Below are positions 8,452 through 17,007 of a stretch of 61,748 bases of DNA, one piece after another (the first letter of the stretch is position 1; every line of letters starts with the position of its first letter). The translations under genes were made by a program, and so were the position numbers. The DNA comes from HGM04593 sp045612305 (GTDB lineage Bacteria; Bacteroidota; Bacteroidia; Bacteroidales; Bacteroidaceae): the NCBI GenBank assembly GCA_045612305.1, contig JAZKYU010000019.1, positions 1 through 61,748 of the forward strand, read 5' to 3'. Below the pieces are notes generated by a model that saw nothing but the letters and a program-made list of their open reading frames with translations, searched no databases and had not been told where the DNA came from.

Positions 8452-10149
8452 TTAGTCTTCCATCAACTTGCGATAGCGTGCTTTTTTAGGTTCTTCTATG
8501 CCCAAACGACGCATCTTGTTCTCCTCGTAGTCTGAATATGAGCCTTCGAAGCAGAAAACGTTACCGTCGCCCTCGAAAGCTATGATGTGGGTGCAGATAC
8601 GGTCGAGGAACCAACGGTCGTGGCTGATAACTACAGCACAACCTGCAAAGTTCTCCAAGCCCTCCTCGAGTGCACGCAAGGTGTTAACGTCTATATCGTT
8701 GGTAGGCTCGTCGAGAAGAAGCACGTTACCACACTCTTTAAGTGCCATCGCAAGGTGCAAGCGGTTGCGCTCACCACCCGACAACACGCCACATTTTTTC
8801 TCCTGGTCGGCACCGGTGAAGTTGAAGCGCGACAAGTAAGCACGCACGTTAACCTCTTTGTTACCCAAGCGCATAAGCTCGTTACCCTGGCTCATAACCT
8901 CGTAAACCGATTTGTCGGCTACAATATCTTTGTGTGTCTGGTCCACATAGGCAACCTTCACTGTCTCGCCCACCTCGAAGCTACCGCTATCTACGCTCTC
9001 GAGCCCCATAATCATGCGGAAAAGAGTTGTCTTACCAGCACCGTTAGGGCCTATAACACCCACTATACCGTTGGGCGGGAGCATAAATTCGAGATCGGTA
9101 AAGAGAGTTTTTGATCCAAAAGATTTTGAAACCTTGTCGGCCACAATAACCTTGTTACCCAAACGAGGACCGTTGGGAATAAATATCTCAAGTTTCTCCT
9201 CACGCTCTTTTTGGTCTTCGTTAAGCATGCGCTCGTAAGAGTTCAAACGAGCCTTACCCTTGGCCTGACGAGCCTTCGGTGCCATGCGCACCCACTCAAG
9301 CTCGCGCTCAAGAGTCTTGCGGCGTTTGCTTGCGCTCTTTTCCTCCTGCTCCATACGCTTTGTCTTTTGGTCGAGCCAAGAAGAGTAATTACCCTTCCAG
9401 GGTATACCCTCGCCACGGTCGAGCTCCAAAATCCAGCCTGCTACATCGTCGAGGAAGTAACGGTCGTGAGTTACTGCAATAACAGTACCCTCGTACTGGT
9501 TTAGGTGTTGCTCAAGCCAGTCTATGCTCTCGGCGTCGAGGTGGTTAGTAGGCTCGTCGAGGAGGAGCACGTCGGGTTTCTGCAACAACAAGCGGCAAAG
9601 AGCTACACGGCGGCGCTCACCACCCGAAAGGTGGTCTACCAACTCGTCGGGAGCGGGGCAACGCAAAGCTGCCATAGCGCGCTCCAGCTTGCTGTCGAGG
9701 TTCCAAGCATCTGTAGCATCTATAATATCCTGCAACTCTGCCTGGCGGGCAAATAAGGTGTTCATCTTCTCCTCGTCCTCGTAATACTCGGGAAGACCGA
9801 ATTTGTTGTTTATCTCCTCATACTCGTTAAGGGCATCAACGATGCTCTGCACACCCTCCATAACAACCTCTTTAACGGTTTTACCGTCCTGCAATTGAGG
9901 CTCCTGGGGAAGGTAACCTACAGAGTAACCGGGTGACCACACAACCTCGCCCTGATAGTCGTTGTCGAGGCCGGCGATAATCTTCATAAGGGTAGACTTA
10001 CCCGAACCGTTCATACCAATGATACCTATCTTTGCTCCATAAAAGAAAGAGAGGTAAATATTCTTCAAAACCTGTTTGTTATTCTGACGGATGGTCTTGT
10101 TAAGCCCCACCATCGAGAATATAATCTTCTTGTCATCAACTGTTGCCAT
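8452..10149 (-). CDS. ettA: Energy-dependent translational throttle protein EttA (ABC-F ATPase)
   Basis: A 565-residue soluble ABC-F protein with two ATPase domains and no membrane part. Domain 1 has Walker A GMNGSGKST (45-53), signature LSGGERR (174-180) and Walker B LLLDEP (195-200). Domain 2 has Walker A GPNGAGKTT (367-375) and signature LSGGERN. The linker carries ELEWVR and KARQAKGKARLNSYE (about 283-306), the tRNA-interaction motif characteristic of EttA. EttA binds the ribosomal E site and gates the first elongation steps according to ADP/ATP ratio. It heads a six-gene operon with aromatic-acid genes. Confidence 0.95.
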   Translation of the reverse strand: MATVDDKKIIFSMVGLNKTIRQNNKQVLKNIYLSFFYGAKIGIIGMNGSGKSTLMKIIAGLDNDYQGEVVWSPGYSVGYLPQEPQLQDGKTVKEVVMEGVQSIVDALNEYEEINNKFGLPEYYEDEEKMNTLFARQAELQDIIDATDAWNLDSKLERAMAALRCPAPDELVDHLSGGERRRVALCRLLLQKPDVLLLDEPTNHLDAESIDWLEQHLNQYEGTVIAVTHDRYFLDDVAGWILELDRGEGIPWKGNYSSWLDQKTKRMEQEEKSASKRRKTLERELEWVRMAPKARQAKGKARLNSYERMLNEDQKEREEKLEIFIPNGPRLGNKVIVADKVSKSFGSKTLFTDLEFMLPPNGIVGVIGPNGAGKTTLFRMIMGLESVDSGSFEVGETVKVAYVDQTHKDIVADKSVYEVMSQGNELMRLGNKEVNVRAYLSRFNFTGADQEKKCGVLSGGERNRLHLAMALKECGNVLLLDEPTNDIDVNTLRALEEGLENFAGCAVVISHDRWFLDRICTHIIAFEGDGNVFCFEGSYSDYEENKMRRLGIEEPKKARYRKLMED

Positions 10150-10183
10150 AAATCTATATTTTTATCTTTTTATTGCCTTTTTG

Positions 10184-10233
10184 CGTAAAAACCGTGCAAA
10201 AACGCACGGTTTACTTTATATTCTGCGAATATA
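10184..10233 (-). promoter_or_regulatory. ettA operon -7 box followed by a leader hairpin
   Basis: The minus strand has TATATTCG at 10226-10233, close to TAnnTTTG. Just downstream is a stem AAACCGTGC/GCACGGTTT (10189-10197 with 10204-10212, extendable by GTA/TAC, 6-base loop) with a short T5 in the 3' arm. The hairpin can terminate the preceding nitroreductase operon. If the -7 box is used, it would also be the first structure in the ettA leader. Confidence 0.45.
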
Positions 10234-10263
10234 ACTATTTTTTGCGGGTTTTCACCCCCTGCA

Positions 10264-10806
10264 TCAATACTTATCGAACGAAACAACCTTTGCCCACTCT
10301 TTTCTCACCTTCTTGCGTTTGGGTTTTGTGGCGTAACCAAGAGCTATTATAAGCATAAGACGTCTCTTTTCGGGTATCCCTGTGAGTTGCTTTATCTTCT
10401 TTTCGTCAAACCAGCCGAGTATGCAGCTGCCCACCCCCTCGTCTTCTGCAGCAAGGGTTATATAGGCCGAAGCTATGCCTAAGTCCATCATCGGGAAGTC
10501 TTTGTCCTTAATACCACATCCTAGCTTCGATGTAAAGTTTGTGGGCTCGTGCGTTACAAGCACAAGCGCCGAAGCATCTTTTACAAATTTATTCATCCCG
10601 AGGCTCGATGTCGCCTTGCCCACTTGTGGCAAAAGTTCTTCGTTGGTAACCACGGTAAAGTGCCACGGTTGCCCGTTGCAAGCCGAGGGTGCTATGCGCC
10701 CCGCCTCTATTATGCGTTCAAGCACATCGCCAGGTATTGCACGCCCTTGTTCAAAAGCTCGGTCGCTCTGACGTGCCTGCGCAAGTTCAAGAAAAGTCTT
10801 CATCAA
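10264..10806 (-). CDS. Nitroreductase family FMN-dependent oxidoreductase
   Basis: A 180-residue flavoprotein of the small nitroreductase type. The start FLELAQARQSDRAFEQGRAI has the R-x-S-x-R-x-F FMN-phosphate motif. APSACNGQPWHFTVV (about 36-50) is the conserved flavin-contacting segment, and the C-terminal IALGYATKPKRKK closes the fold. It reduces quinones or nitro compounds using NAD(P)H; the physiological substrate is unknown. It is the last gene of nhaC-ribE-nitroreductase, 10 bases after riboflavin synthase. The pairing of a flavin enzyme with a flavin-biosynthesis gene makes sense. Confidence 0.88.
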   Translation of the reverse strand: MMKTFLELAQARQSDRAFEQGRAIPGDVLERIIEAGRIAPSACNGQPWHFTVVTNEELLPQVGKATSSLGMNKFVKDASALVLVTHEPTNFTSKLGCGIKDKDFPMMDLGIASAYITLAAEDEGVGSCILGWFDEKKIKQLTGIPEKRRLMLIIALGYATKPKRKKVRKEWAKVVSFDKY

Positions 10807-10816
10807 AGAGCTGGGG

Positions 10817-11416
10817 TTACTTTTTAATCATACGAGCAATATACTTGCCTATGATATCGAACTCTATATTAACCTTTGTACCCACCTTAATAGCGTGGAA
10901 ATTTGTGTTTTCGTAGGTGTAAGGGATTATAGCCACCTTAAAGGTGTCGTCAGTGGGCTCACACACGGTGAGGCTCACACCGTTCACTGTTACCGAGCCT
11001 TTATCCACGGTGAGATAACCCTTAGCAGCCATCTCCTCGTCGTGCTTGTAGCGGAAGGTGTAGTACCAGCTACCGTCGGCATCCTTCAAGTCTATACACT
11101 CTGCAGTCTCGTCAACGTGGCCTTGTACTATGTGGCCGTCGAGACGCCCGTTCATCATCATACTGCGCTCCACGTTCACCTTGTCGCCCACCTGCAACAA
11201 ACCGATGTTAGAACGCTCCAAGGTCTCGTGCATAGCGGTCACGGTATACTCGTTACCTGTTATCTCTACCACCGTGAGGCACACGCCGTTGTGCGACACA
11301 CTTTGGTCTATCTTTAACTCATTCACAAACGAGCAAGTGAGCGTGAGGTGCAAGTTGCCCTGCTCGCGCACAAGTTTTGTAACTGTTGCAAATTCTTCTA
11401 CAATTCCTGAAAACAT
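10817..11416 (-). CDS. ribE: Riboflavin synthase, alpha subunit
   Basis: 199 residues; converts two 6,7-dimethyl-8-ribityllumazine molecules to riboflavin and a pyrimidinedione. Two lumazine-binding repeats are visible. The first starts MFSGIVEEFATV with SVSHNGVCLTV; the second starts HIVQGHVDETAEC with SVTVNGVSLTV. Each has the S-x-x-x-N-G-x-x-L-T-V loop. Length and duplication match the family. No other rib genes are nearby. I see no FMN riboswitch in the 43-base gap upstream, so regulation probably comes from the nhaC promoter. Confidence 0.95.
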   Translation of the reverse strand: MFSGIVEEFATVTKLVREQGNLHLTLTCSFVNELKIDQSVSHNGVCLTVVEITGNEYTVTAMHETLERSNIGLLQVGDKVNVERSMMMNGRLDGHIVQGHVDETAECIDLKDADGSWYYTFRYKHDEEMAAKGYLTVDKGSVTVNGVSLTVCEPTDDTFKVAIIPYTYENTNFHAIKVGTKVNIEFDIIGKYIARMIKK

Positions 11417-11459
11417 ATTCTGCGTATTTTTTATTTATTCGTTAAAAACTCTTTAATTT

Positions 11460-12752
11460 TTACTTGCAACGCGGGAAACGCAACAATATCGAAAGCAGCA
11501 CCATTGCCCCTATAAGCATAGGATAATACAGGTTGGGGATTATAGCCACAGGCGACACCTCTGCAAGCCCCGACGCCATAAGCAACTGCGCACCATAAGG
11601 TATCATACCCTGCACAAAACACGAGGTCGTGTCCATAAGGCTTGCCGAACGCTTCGGCTGTATGCCAAACTTTGTCGATATATCACGCGCAATCTCGCCT
11701 ATCGACAATATAGCTATAGTGTTGTTTGCTGTACACAAATTCGACAACGCTGTGAGCGAAGTTATAGCCCACTCGGCCGCGCGCACAGAGCGCACACGGA
11801 AGGTTACGATGCGTATCAAAAAATCCAACCCTCCGTTAACGCGCACCACCTCGAGAAGGCCGCCGGCAAGCATCGTTACTATAATAAGTTCGCCCATACC
11901 TACTATGCCTGCGCCCGCTGAGGAGAATATATCCCACACACCAAACGAGCCCACAAGCACGCCTATAACCGCCGCCGATAATATGCCCAAGACAAGCACC
12001 GCAAGCACATCTATACCACATAGCGCAAGCGCTATAACCAGCAAATAGGGCAACACCTTCATGCAGTCGACAAGCGTTATCACAGGCTGCTCGACAACCG
12101 AAATTTCTGTTCCCGAAAAGAGGTACACCCCCATAGCGAGCAACGCTGCGGGCAACACCAAGAGGAAGTTTGTGCGGAATTTATCGCGCATCAAGCACCC
12201 CTGCGTCTGTGTTGCAGCTATAGTTGTGTCCGATATAAAAGAGAGGTTGTCGCCAAAAAAAGCGCCACCCACCACTATTGCCACAAGCCACGCGACCTCG
12301 CAACCAATCTGCGATGCGAGCGCTGTCACCACAGGTGTAAGTGCAACTATCGTGCCCACCGACGTACCTATGGACATAGATATAAAGCAAGCGGCCACAA
12401 ACACGCCCACGGGAAGAAACTGCTCGGGCACAAGCGAAAGGGTGATAGCCACGGTAGAGTCCACCGCGCCCATACTCTTTGCAAGCGAAGCAAACGCTCC
12501 GGCAAGGATAAATATCCACACCATAAGCATCATGCGCGAATTTGCCGCCCCTGCCGAAAATATTTTCACTCTTTTCTCGAGCGTGCCATATTTCCTGCTT
12601 ACCGCCACAGCATACACCGATGCAATTAAGAAGGCAACCGTTATCGGTATTTTATAAAAATCACCGGCAACGATTGACCCCGCAAGATACACCGTGAGCA
12701 AAACTATCACAGGTGAGAGCGCAAGCAACCCTTTTTTAATGGTTTTTCCCAT
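11460..12752 (-). CDS. nhaC: NhaC family Na+/H+ antiporter
   Basis: A 430-residue inner-membrane transporter with about 11-12 hydrophobic segments. The conserved NhaC/IT-superfamily motif FGDNLSFISDTTIAATQTQG lies near the middle (about 167-186). The mirrored C-terminal half has LCTANNTIAILSIG and LMDTTSCFVQGMIPYGAQ. It exchanges cytoplasmic sodium (or a metabolite) for protons. The ATG at 12752 is chosen over a TTG three codons earlier. Its own promoter lies at 12770-12800. Some NhaC relatives exchange malate/lactate or arginine/ornithine, so the ion specificity is not proven. Confidence 0.88.
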   Translation of the reverse strand: MGKTIKKGLLALSPVIVLLTVYLAGSIVAGDFYKIPITVAFLIASVYAVAVSRKYGTLEKRVKIFSAGAANSRMMLMVWIFILAGAFASLAKSMGAVDSTVAITLSLVPEQFLPVGVFVAACFISMSIGTSVGTIVALTPVVTALASQIGCEVAWLVAIVVGGAFFGDNLSFISDTTIAATQTQGCLMRDKFRTNFLLVLPAALLAMGVYLFSGTEISVVEQPVITLVDCMKVLPYLLVIALALCGIDVLAVLVLGILSAAVIGVLVGSFGVWDIFSSAGAGIVGMGELIIVTMLAGGLLEVVRVNGGLDFLIRIVTFRVRSVRAAEWAITSLTALSNLCTANNTIAILSIGEIARDISTKFGIQPKRSASLMDTTSCFVQGMIPYGAQLLMASGLAEVSPVAIIPNLYYPMLIGAMVLLSILLRFPRCK

Positions 12753-12769
12753 TTTAAACAAATTTTATG

Positions 12770-12800
12770 CGAAGATAGTTATAAAAAACAAACGAACAAA
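12770..12800 (-). promoter_or_regulatory. nhaC operon promoter (TTTG-N19-TATCTTCG)
   Basis: On the minus strand, TTTG at 12797-12800 is 19 bases from TATCTTCG at 12770-12777, the Bacteroidota -33/-7 arrangement. It lies 18 bases before the nhaC ATG. Confidence 0.75.
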
Positions 12801-12822
12801 GTTGCAGAGTGATAAAAAGATC

Positions 12823-12840
12823 GCCGGCCACAAGACCGGC
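12823..12840 (-). terminator. Third hairpin downstream of glnN (terminator-like)
   Basis: GCCGG (12823-12827) and CCGGC (12836-12840) flank an 8-base loop. On the minus strand the stem is followed by GATCTTTTT, giving a weak terminator just upstream of the nhaC promoter. Confidence 0.5.
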
Positions 12841-12852
12841 TCACTACCCTTC

Positions 12853-12873
12853 AATAAAACACAAGGTTTTATT
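12853..12873 (-). terminator. Second hairpin downstream of glnN
   Basis: AATAAAAC (12853-12860) pairs perfectly with GTTTTATT (12866-12873) around a 5-base loop. It is part of a run of three stem-loops after the glutamine synthetase stop codon. Confidence 0.45.
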
Positions 12874-12876
12874 ATA

Positions 12877-12909
12877 GCAGAAAACAGAGGTTTGGCCTCT
12901 GTTTTCTGC
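12877..12909 (-). terminator. First and strongest hairpin downstream of glnN
   Basis: A 14-pair perfect stem (12877-12890 with 12896-12909) with a 5-base loop starts 11 bases past the glnN stop. There is no T-run after it on the minus strand, so termination may need the following hairpins, or it may protect the 3' end. Confidence 0.65.
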
Positions 12910-12919
12910 CCGTCTTTTA

Positions 12920-15103
12920 TTAACAAATAAAGAGAAGCTCGCGATATTTGGGAAGGGTCCATAGCTCGTTATCCACAACAAGCTCAAGCTTGTCTATGTG
13001 GTTGCGTATCTCCTCGAGCATGGGCGCTACGGTATCGTGGTAGGCTATAGCCTTATCGCGCTCCCCGCTTATGCGGTTGGCCACCTTGCGGCGTTCCACC
13101 ATCTCGTTTACAAGGCGACGTATCTCGGCTGTGCGGGTTGCAATCTCCTTTATAAGAGATATATTTTCGGCCGAAAGATGGTCGCCCTCCTCCTTGCCTA
13201 TCACCTGCTCCATCTTAATAACGTTGTCGAGCAACGAACTTTGATATTTTGTCGCCGTGGGTATTATGTGATTCAGCGCCAGGTCGCCAAGAACGCGCGC
13301 CTCAATCTGTATCTTCTTTGTGTACATCTCCCACTTAATCTCGTTGCGCGCACGGAGCTCTGTTTCGGTCATAACCTCCATAGCTCGGAACATATCGACG
13401 CTCTCCTTGTCGAGATAACGGTCGAATACAATGGGAGCACTTGCTTCGCAGTCAAGACCACGACGCATAGCCTCGCGACGCCACTCTTCGGAGTAACCGT
13501 TTCCGTCGAAACGCACGGGCTTGCTATACTTTATGTATTTACGAATTATTTTCACAAGCGCATCCTCCTTGGTCGCTCCACGCTCAATGAGCACATCAAC
13601 CTCTTTTTTAAAGATTGTAAGTTGCTCGGCCATAGCGGTGTTCAGAGCAATCATCGCCGACGCACAGTTAGCCTCGGAGCCCACAGCGCGGAACTCAAAA
13701 CGGTTACCCGTGAAGGCAAAAGGCGAGGTGCGGTTGCGATCGGTATTGTCTATCATAAGCTCGGGAAGAGCGGGTATATTCAGGCGCAACTCACGCTTGC
13801 TCAGTATCTTCACAACGTCGTCGGTAGTCTCCATATGATCGAGTATCGACGAGAGGTGCGAGCCCAAAAAACTCGATATAATTGCGGGAGGCGCTTCGGC
13901 AGCTCCCAAGCGGTGTGCGTTAGCAGCCGACATTATGCTGGCCTTCAAAAGACCGTTATGGCGGTATATTGCAGCAAGAGTATTTACTACGAATGTTATA
14001 AAACGCAGATTATCCTTATCGGTTTTTCCGGGCGCCATAAGCAAAACGCCTGTGTCGGTACCAAGCGACCAGTTATTGTGCTTGCCTGAGCCGTTTACAC
14101 CCTTAAAAGGTTTCTCGTGCAACAACACGCGGAAACCGTGTCGACGCGCAACATCCTTCATAAGCGCCATAATAAGCATATTATGGTCCACTGCAAGGTT
14201 ACACTCTTCATATATAGGTGCAAGCTCAAACTGGTTGGGGGCAGCCTCGTTGTGACAAGTTTTTGCAGGTATACCAAGCTTCATCGCTTCAATCTCAAGG
14301 TCTTTCATAAAGGCTGCAACACGCGCAGGTATAGAGCCAAAATAGTGGTCCTCGAGCTGTTGGTTTTTTGCACTGTCGTGCCCCATAAGGGTGCGTCCGG
14401 TGAGCAAAAGGTCGGGGCGCGCGAGGAGCATACCCTCGTCCACAAGGAAATATTCTTGTTCCCAACCAAGATAGGTCGTAACCTTTTTTACATTCTTGTC
14501 AAAATAACGACACACCTCTGTTGCTGCCTTGCCCACAGCGCGTAACGACTTGAGCAAGGGTGCTTTATAGTCTAGCGCCTCACCTGTGTACGATATAAAC
14601 ACTGTGGGTATACATAGTGTGTCGCCCATAAGAAAGGCAGGCGAGGTGGGGTCCCACGCGCTGTAGCCACGTGCCTCAAAAGTTGAGCGTATACCACCGT
14701 TAGGGAACGACGATGCGTCGGGCTCTTGCTGCACAAGCAACTTACCCGAAAACTCCTCTATAACACTACCCTTTCCGTCGTGTTCTATAAAAGCATCGTG
14801 TTTCCCGGCTGTAGTTTCGGTGAGCGGGTGAAACCAGTGTGTGTAGTGCGTAGCGCCGTTTTCCACAGCCCATCGCTTCATACCTTCGGCCACAGCATCG
14901 GCCATAGAGCCGTCAAATGTAGCTCCGTTGTCTATCACGTCGACAAGGCTATTATACACCTCCTTGGGGAGATATTTATACATTTTCTCGCGGTTAAAAA
15001 CCTTTACCGCATAATAGTCCGAGGGGCGCTCCACCTTGTCGGGTACCTCTACCGCGTTTTTGCCGAAGGCAGCTGTAACTACCTGAAATCTCAATTTTGA
15101 CAT
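12920..15103 (-). CDS. glnN: Glutamine synthetase, type III
   Basis: 727 residues, the size of the large GSIII class (GSI is about 450). It makes glutamine from glutamate, ammonia and ATP and is the main ammonia-assimilating enzyme of Bacteroidales. GSIII-specific motifs are FEARGYSAWDPTSPAF, KTCHNEAAPNQFELAP and KPFKGVNGSGKHNNWSLG (ATP/ammonia site); the C-terminal third is the GSIII extension. It is monocistronic, with a strong promoter at 15190-15220, an 80-base leader containing a perfect palindrome, and a cluster of hairpins at the 3' end. The start ATG at 15103 is the only sensible one. Confidence 0.96.
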   Translation of the reverse strand: MSKLRFQVVTAAFGKNAVEVPDKVERPSDYYAVKVFNREKMYKYLPKEVYNSLVDVIDNGATFDGSMADAVAEGMKRWAVENGATHYTHWFHPLTETTAGKHDAFIEHDGKGSVIEEFSGKLLVQQEPDASSFPNGGIRSTFEARGYSAWDPTSPAFLMGDTLCIPTVFISYTGEALDYKAPLLKSLRAVGKAATEVCRYFDKNVKKVTTYLGWEQEYFLVDEGMLLARPDLLLTGRTLMGHDSAKNQQLEDHYFGSIPARVAAFMKDLEIEAMKLGIPAKTCHNEAAPNQFELAPIYEECNLAVDHNMLIMALMKDVARRHGFRVLLHEKPFKGVNGSGKHNNWSLGTDTGVLLMAPGKTDKDNLRFITFVVNTLAAIYRHNGLLKASIMSAANAHRLGAAEAPPAIISSFLGSHLSSILDHMETTDDVVKILSKRELRLNIPALPELMIDNTDRNRTSPFAFTGNRFEFRAVGSEANCASAMIALNTAMAEQLTIFKKEVDVLIERGATKEDALVKIIRKYIKYSKPVRFDGNGYSEEWRREAMRRGLDCEASAPIVFDRYLDKESVDMFRAMEVMTETELRARNEIKWEMYTKKIQIEARVLGDLALNHIIPTATKYQSSLLDNVIKMEQVIGKEEGDHLSAENISLIKEIATRTAEIRRLVNEMVERRKVANRISGERDKAIAYHDTVAPMLEEIRNHIDKLELVVDNELWTLPKYRELLFIC

Positions 15104-15133
15104 TATTCCCTTATTATACTAAGCAAAAAAACA

Positions 15134-15147
15134 ACAGCGCGCGCTGT
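15134..15147. promoter_or_regulatory. Perfect 14-base palindrome in the glnN leader
   Basis: ACAGCGCGCGCTGT is a perfect GC-rich palindrome in otherwise AT-rich sequence. It is 31 bases before the glnN ATG and 43 bases downstream of the -7 box. It looks like a protein-binding site or a very tight RNA dimer/hairpin element. Confidence 0.4.
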
Positions 15148-15189
15148 ATTTTTGCAAATTTTACTTTTTGTTAAATTTTATTTCGGTGG

Positions 15190-15220
15190 CAAATATACAG
15201 CCACTGCGGTAAAGAGCAAA
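15190..15220 (-). promoter_or_regulatory. glnN promoter (TTTG-N19-TATATTTG)
   Basis: On the minus strand, TTTG at 15217-15220 and TATATTTG at 15190-15197 are 19 bases apart, an exact match to the Bacteroidota consensus. Confidence 0.8.
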
Positions 15221-15616
15221 GGTTTTTATTAAAAAAGGAACGTTTGTAAACTGTTTTTTTCTTAAAAAGAAGGGGCGTTTTTGCAAAAATAGAACACGTT
15301 TTTGGTTTTTTTGCTAAAAACAACCACGCTTTTTCAAAATACAACATTTTTTACATTTGTAACAAATATCCACCATTTTTAATACATACACTTTATTTTG
15401 TAAGCAATTCTCCTAATTTTACAATCTTTTTAACATCGCATTTTTCACCACAAGAAACCGTGTAAAAAAACTTTCGCCACCTTAGTAAAAAATAATTTAA
15501 AAAAACATAAGAAAACATAGCGCATAATCTTTAAAATTAAATAACTTTGTAGCTGTATGTGCGTGTTAAGCACACCAAAGCGTTAGAAGTATTTTAACAA
15601 AAACCATAATTTCACT
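15221..15616. other. AT-rich divergent spacer between glnN and nagA
   Basis: About 400 bases with no ORF that looks coding. It is dominated by A and T runs. At 15542-15549 the plus strand has TAACTTTG, a match to the -7 consensus, 67 bases before the nagA ATG, without a clear -33 TTTG. A hexamer TTTACA occurs at 15350-15355. I see no riboswitch or other structured RNA that I can name. Confidence 0.5.
15542..15549 (+). promoter_or_regulatory. nagA promoter -7 box
   Basis: TAACTTTG matches TAnnTTTG. No -33 TTTG is present about 20 bases upstream. The leader to the nagA ATG would be about 60 bases. Confidence 0.5.
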
Positions 15617-16780
15617 ATGTTAACACAGATTATAAACGCTAAAATCCTCACACCTCAAGGTTGGTTGAAGGACGGCTCTGTAATTATCAGAGACAACAAG
15701 ATTTTGGAGGTTACAAACTGCGACCTCGCTGTGATAGGCGCAGAAGTTATCGACGCAAAGGGTATGTATGTAGTACCCGGCGGCGTGGAAATTCACATCC
15801 ACGGTGGTGGTGGCGGCGACTTTATGGAAGGTACCGAAGAGGCTTTCCGCACAGCTATCAACGCCCACATGAAACACGGTACAACAAGTATCTTCCCCAC
15901 CCTTTCTTCATCGACCGTGCCTATGATTGAGGCTGCTGCCGAGACCTGTACAAAGCTTATGAACGAGCCCAACAGCCCTGTACTTGGTTTGCACCTCGAG
16001 GGTCACTACCTTAACCTAAAGATGGCTGGTGGTCAGTTGCCCGAGAACATCAAGGACCCCGACCCCAACGAATATATCCCCTTGGTTGAAAAGTGGGATT
16101 GCATCAAACGTTGGGACGCTGCACCCGAGCTTCCCGGAGCTATGCAGTTTGGTAAATATATCACCTCAAAAGGTATAGTTGCCTCTGTTGCTCACACACA
16201 AGCCGAGTTTGAGGATATACACTCTGCATATAAAAACGGTTACACCCACGCAACACACTTCTACAACGCGATGCCCGGTTTCCACAAACGTCGCGAGTAC
16301 AAGTACGAGGGTACTGTAGAGAGCATCTACTTGCACGAGGATATGACCGTAGAGGTTGTTGCCGACGGTATACACGTGCCTCCCACCATCTTGCGCCTTG
16401 TACACAGAATAAAAGGTGTGGAGCGTGCTTGTGTTATCACCGACGCTCTTGCTTGTGCAGCAAGCGACAGCACCACAGCTTTCGACCCCCGCGTAATAAT
16501 CGAGGACGGCGTGTGCAAGCTTGCCGACCGCACAGCTCTCGCAGGTAGCGTAGCAACAATGGTCCGCCTTATCCGCACCCTCGTGCAGAAGGCCGAAATT
16601 CCTTTGGAGGACGCTATACGTATGGCATCGGAGACACCCTCAAAGATTATGGGCGTTTACGACCGCAAGGGCTCTTTGCAGAAAGACAAAGATGCCGATA
16701 TTATGATACTCGACGACGACTTGAACATACGCGCCGTTTGGGCTATGGGCCGTCTTGTTGAGGGCACATACAACCTTTAA
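15617..16780 (+). CDS. nagA: N-acetylglucosamine-6-phosphate deacetylase
   Basis: A 387-residue amidohydrolase that converts GlcNAc-6-P to GlcN-6-P and acetate in amino-sugar use and cell-wall recycling. Metal and substrate motifs are GGVEIHIHGGGGGDFMEGT (near residue 55), LHLEGHYLN, SVAHTQAEF (metal His), ATHFYNAM (metal His) and the catalytic Asp in VITDALA. The common EGPF motif reads EGHY here, which I recall as usual for the Bacteroides form. It is flanked by its own -7 box and a strong terminator, so it is monocistronic. No nagB is adjacent. Confidence 0.94.
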   Translation: MLTQIINAKILTPQGWLKDGSVIIRDNKILEVTNCDLAVIGAEVIDAKGMYVVPGGVEIHIHGGGGGDFMEGTEEAFRTAINAHMKHGTTSIFPTLSSSTVPMIEAAAETCTKLMNEPNSPVLGLHLEGHYLNLKMAGGQLPENIKDPDPNEYIPLVEKWDCIKRWDAAPELPGAMQFGKYITSKGIVASVAHTQAEFEDIHSAYKNGYTHATHFYNAMPGFHKRREYKYEGTVESIYLHEDMTVEVVADGIHVPPTILRLVHRIKGVERACVITDALACAASDSTTAFDPRVIIEDGVCKLADRTALAGSVATMVRLIRTLVQKAEIPLEDAIRMASETPSKIMGVYDRKGSLQKDKDADIMILDDDLNIRAVWAMGRLVEGTYNL

Positions 16781-16804
16781 TTTACCCTTAAATTAAGGGA
16801 CACA

Positions 16805-16847
16805 AACCGACGGACAACCTATTTGTGGTTGTTCGTCGGTTTTTTTT
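16805..16847 (+). terminator. Rho-independent terminator of nagA
   Basis: A 15-pair stem (16805-16819 with 16827-16841, one G-T pair) with a 7-base loop runs into nine Ts. It starts 25 bases after the nagA stop codon. Confidence 0.9.
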
Positions 16848-16934
16848 ATTTTTTTGCACGAGCCACGAACAAAACAGAGCCTCGATGTGTTGTACTGATA
16901 GAAGTATTTTATTATAAATTATTAAACAAAATAA

Positions 16935-16967
16935 TGTGGCTAAAGCCGATTTTTATAATTATCTTCG
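16935..16967 (+). promoter_or_regulatory. Promoter of the M3 peptidase transcript
   Basis: TATCTTCG at 16960-16967 is a -7 element. TGTGG at 16935-16939 occupies the -33 place, 20 bases upstream. The same TGTGG/TATCTTCG pair precedes the DUF2148 gene. Transcription would begin near 16974, which excludes the upstream ATG at 16936 for the peptidase. Confidence 0.6.
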
Positions 16968-17007
16968 CATAATCTTATACAGTATGAACAGTAGAAAAGA
17001 AAACACT

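Noticed and set aside
12968..12976. TTATCCACA, a perfect DnaA box
   Set aside because: A single copy inside the glnN coding sequence; chance occurrence.
12998..14089. 363-codon open frame antisense to glnN
   Set aside because: Shadow of the glutamine synthetase gene; no start context, motif or operon neighbour.
16936..17007. Upstream ATG for the M3 peptidase
   Set aside because: The -7 box at 16960-16967 lies inside this extension, so the ATG at 16936 would not be in the transcript.
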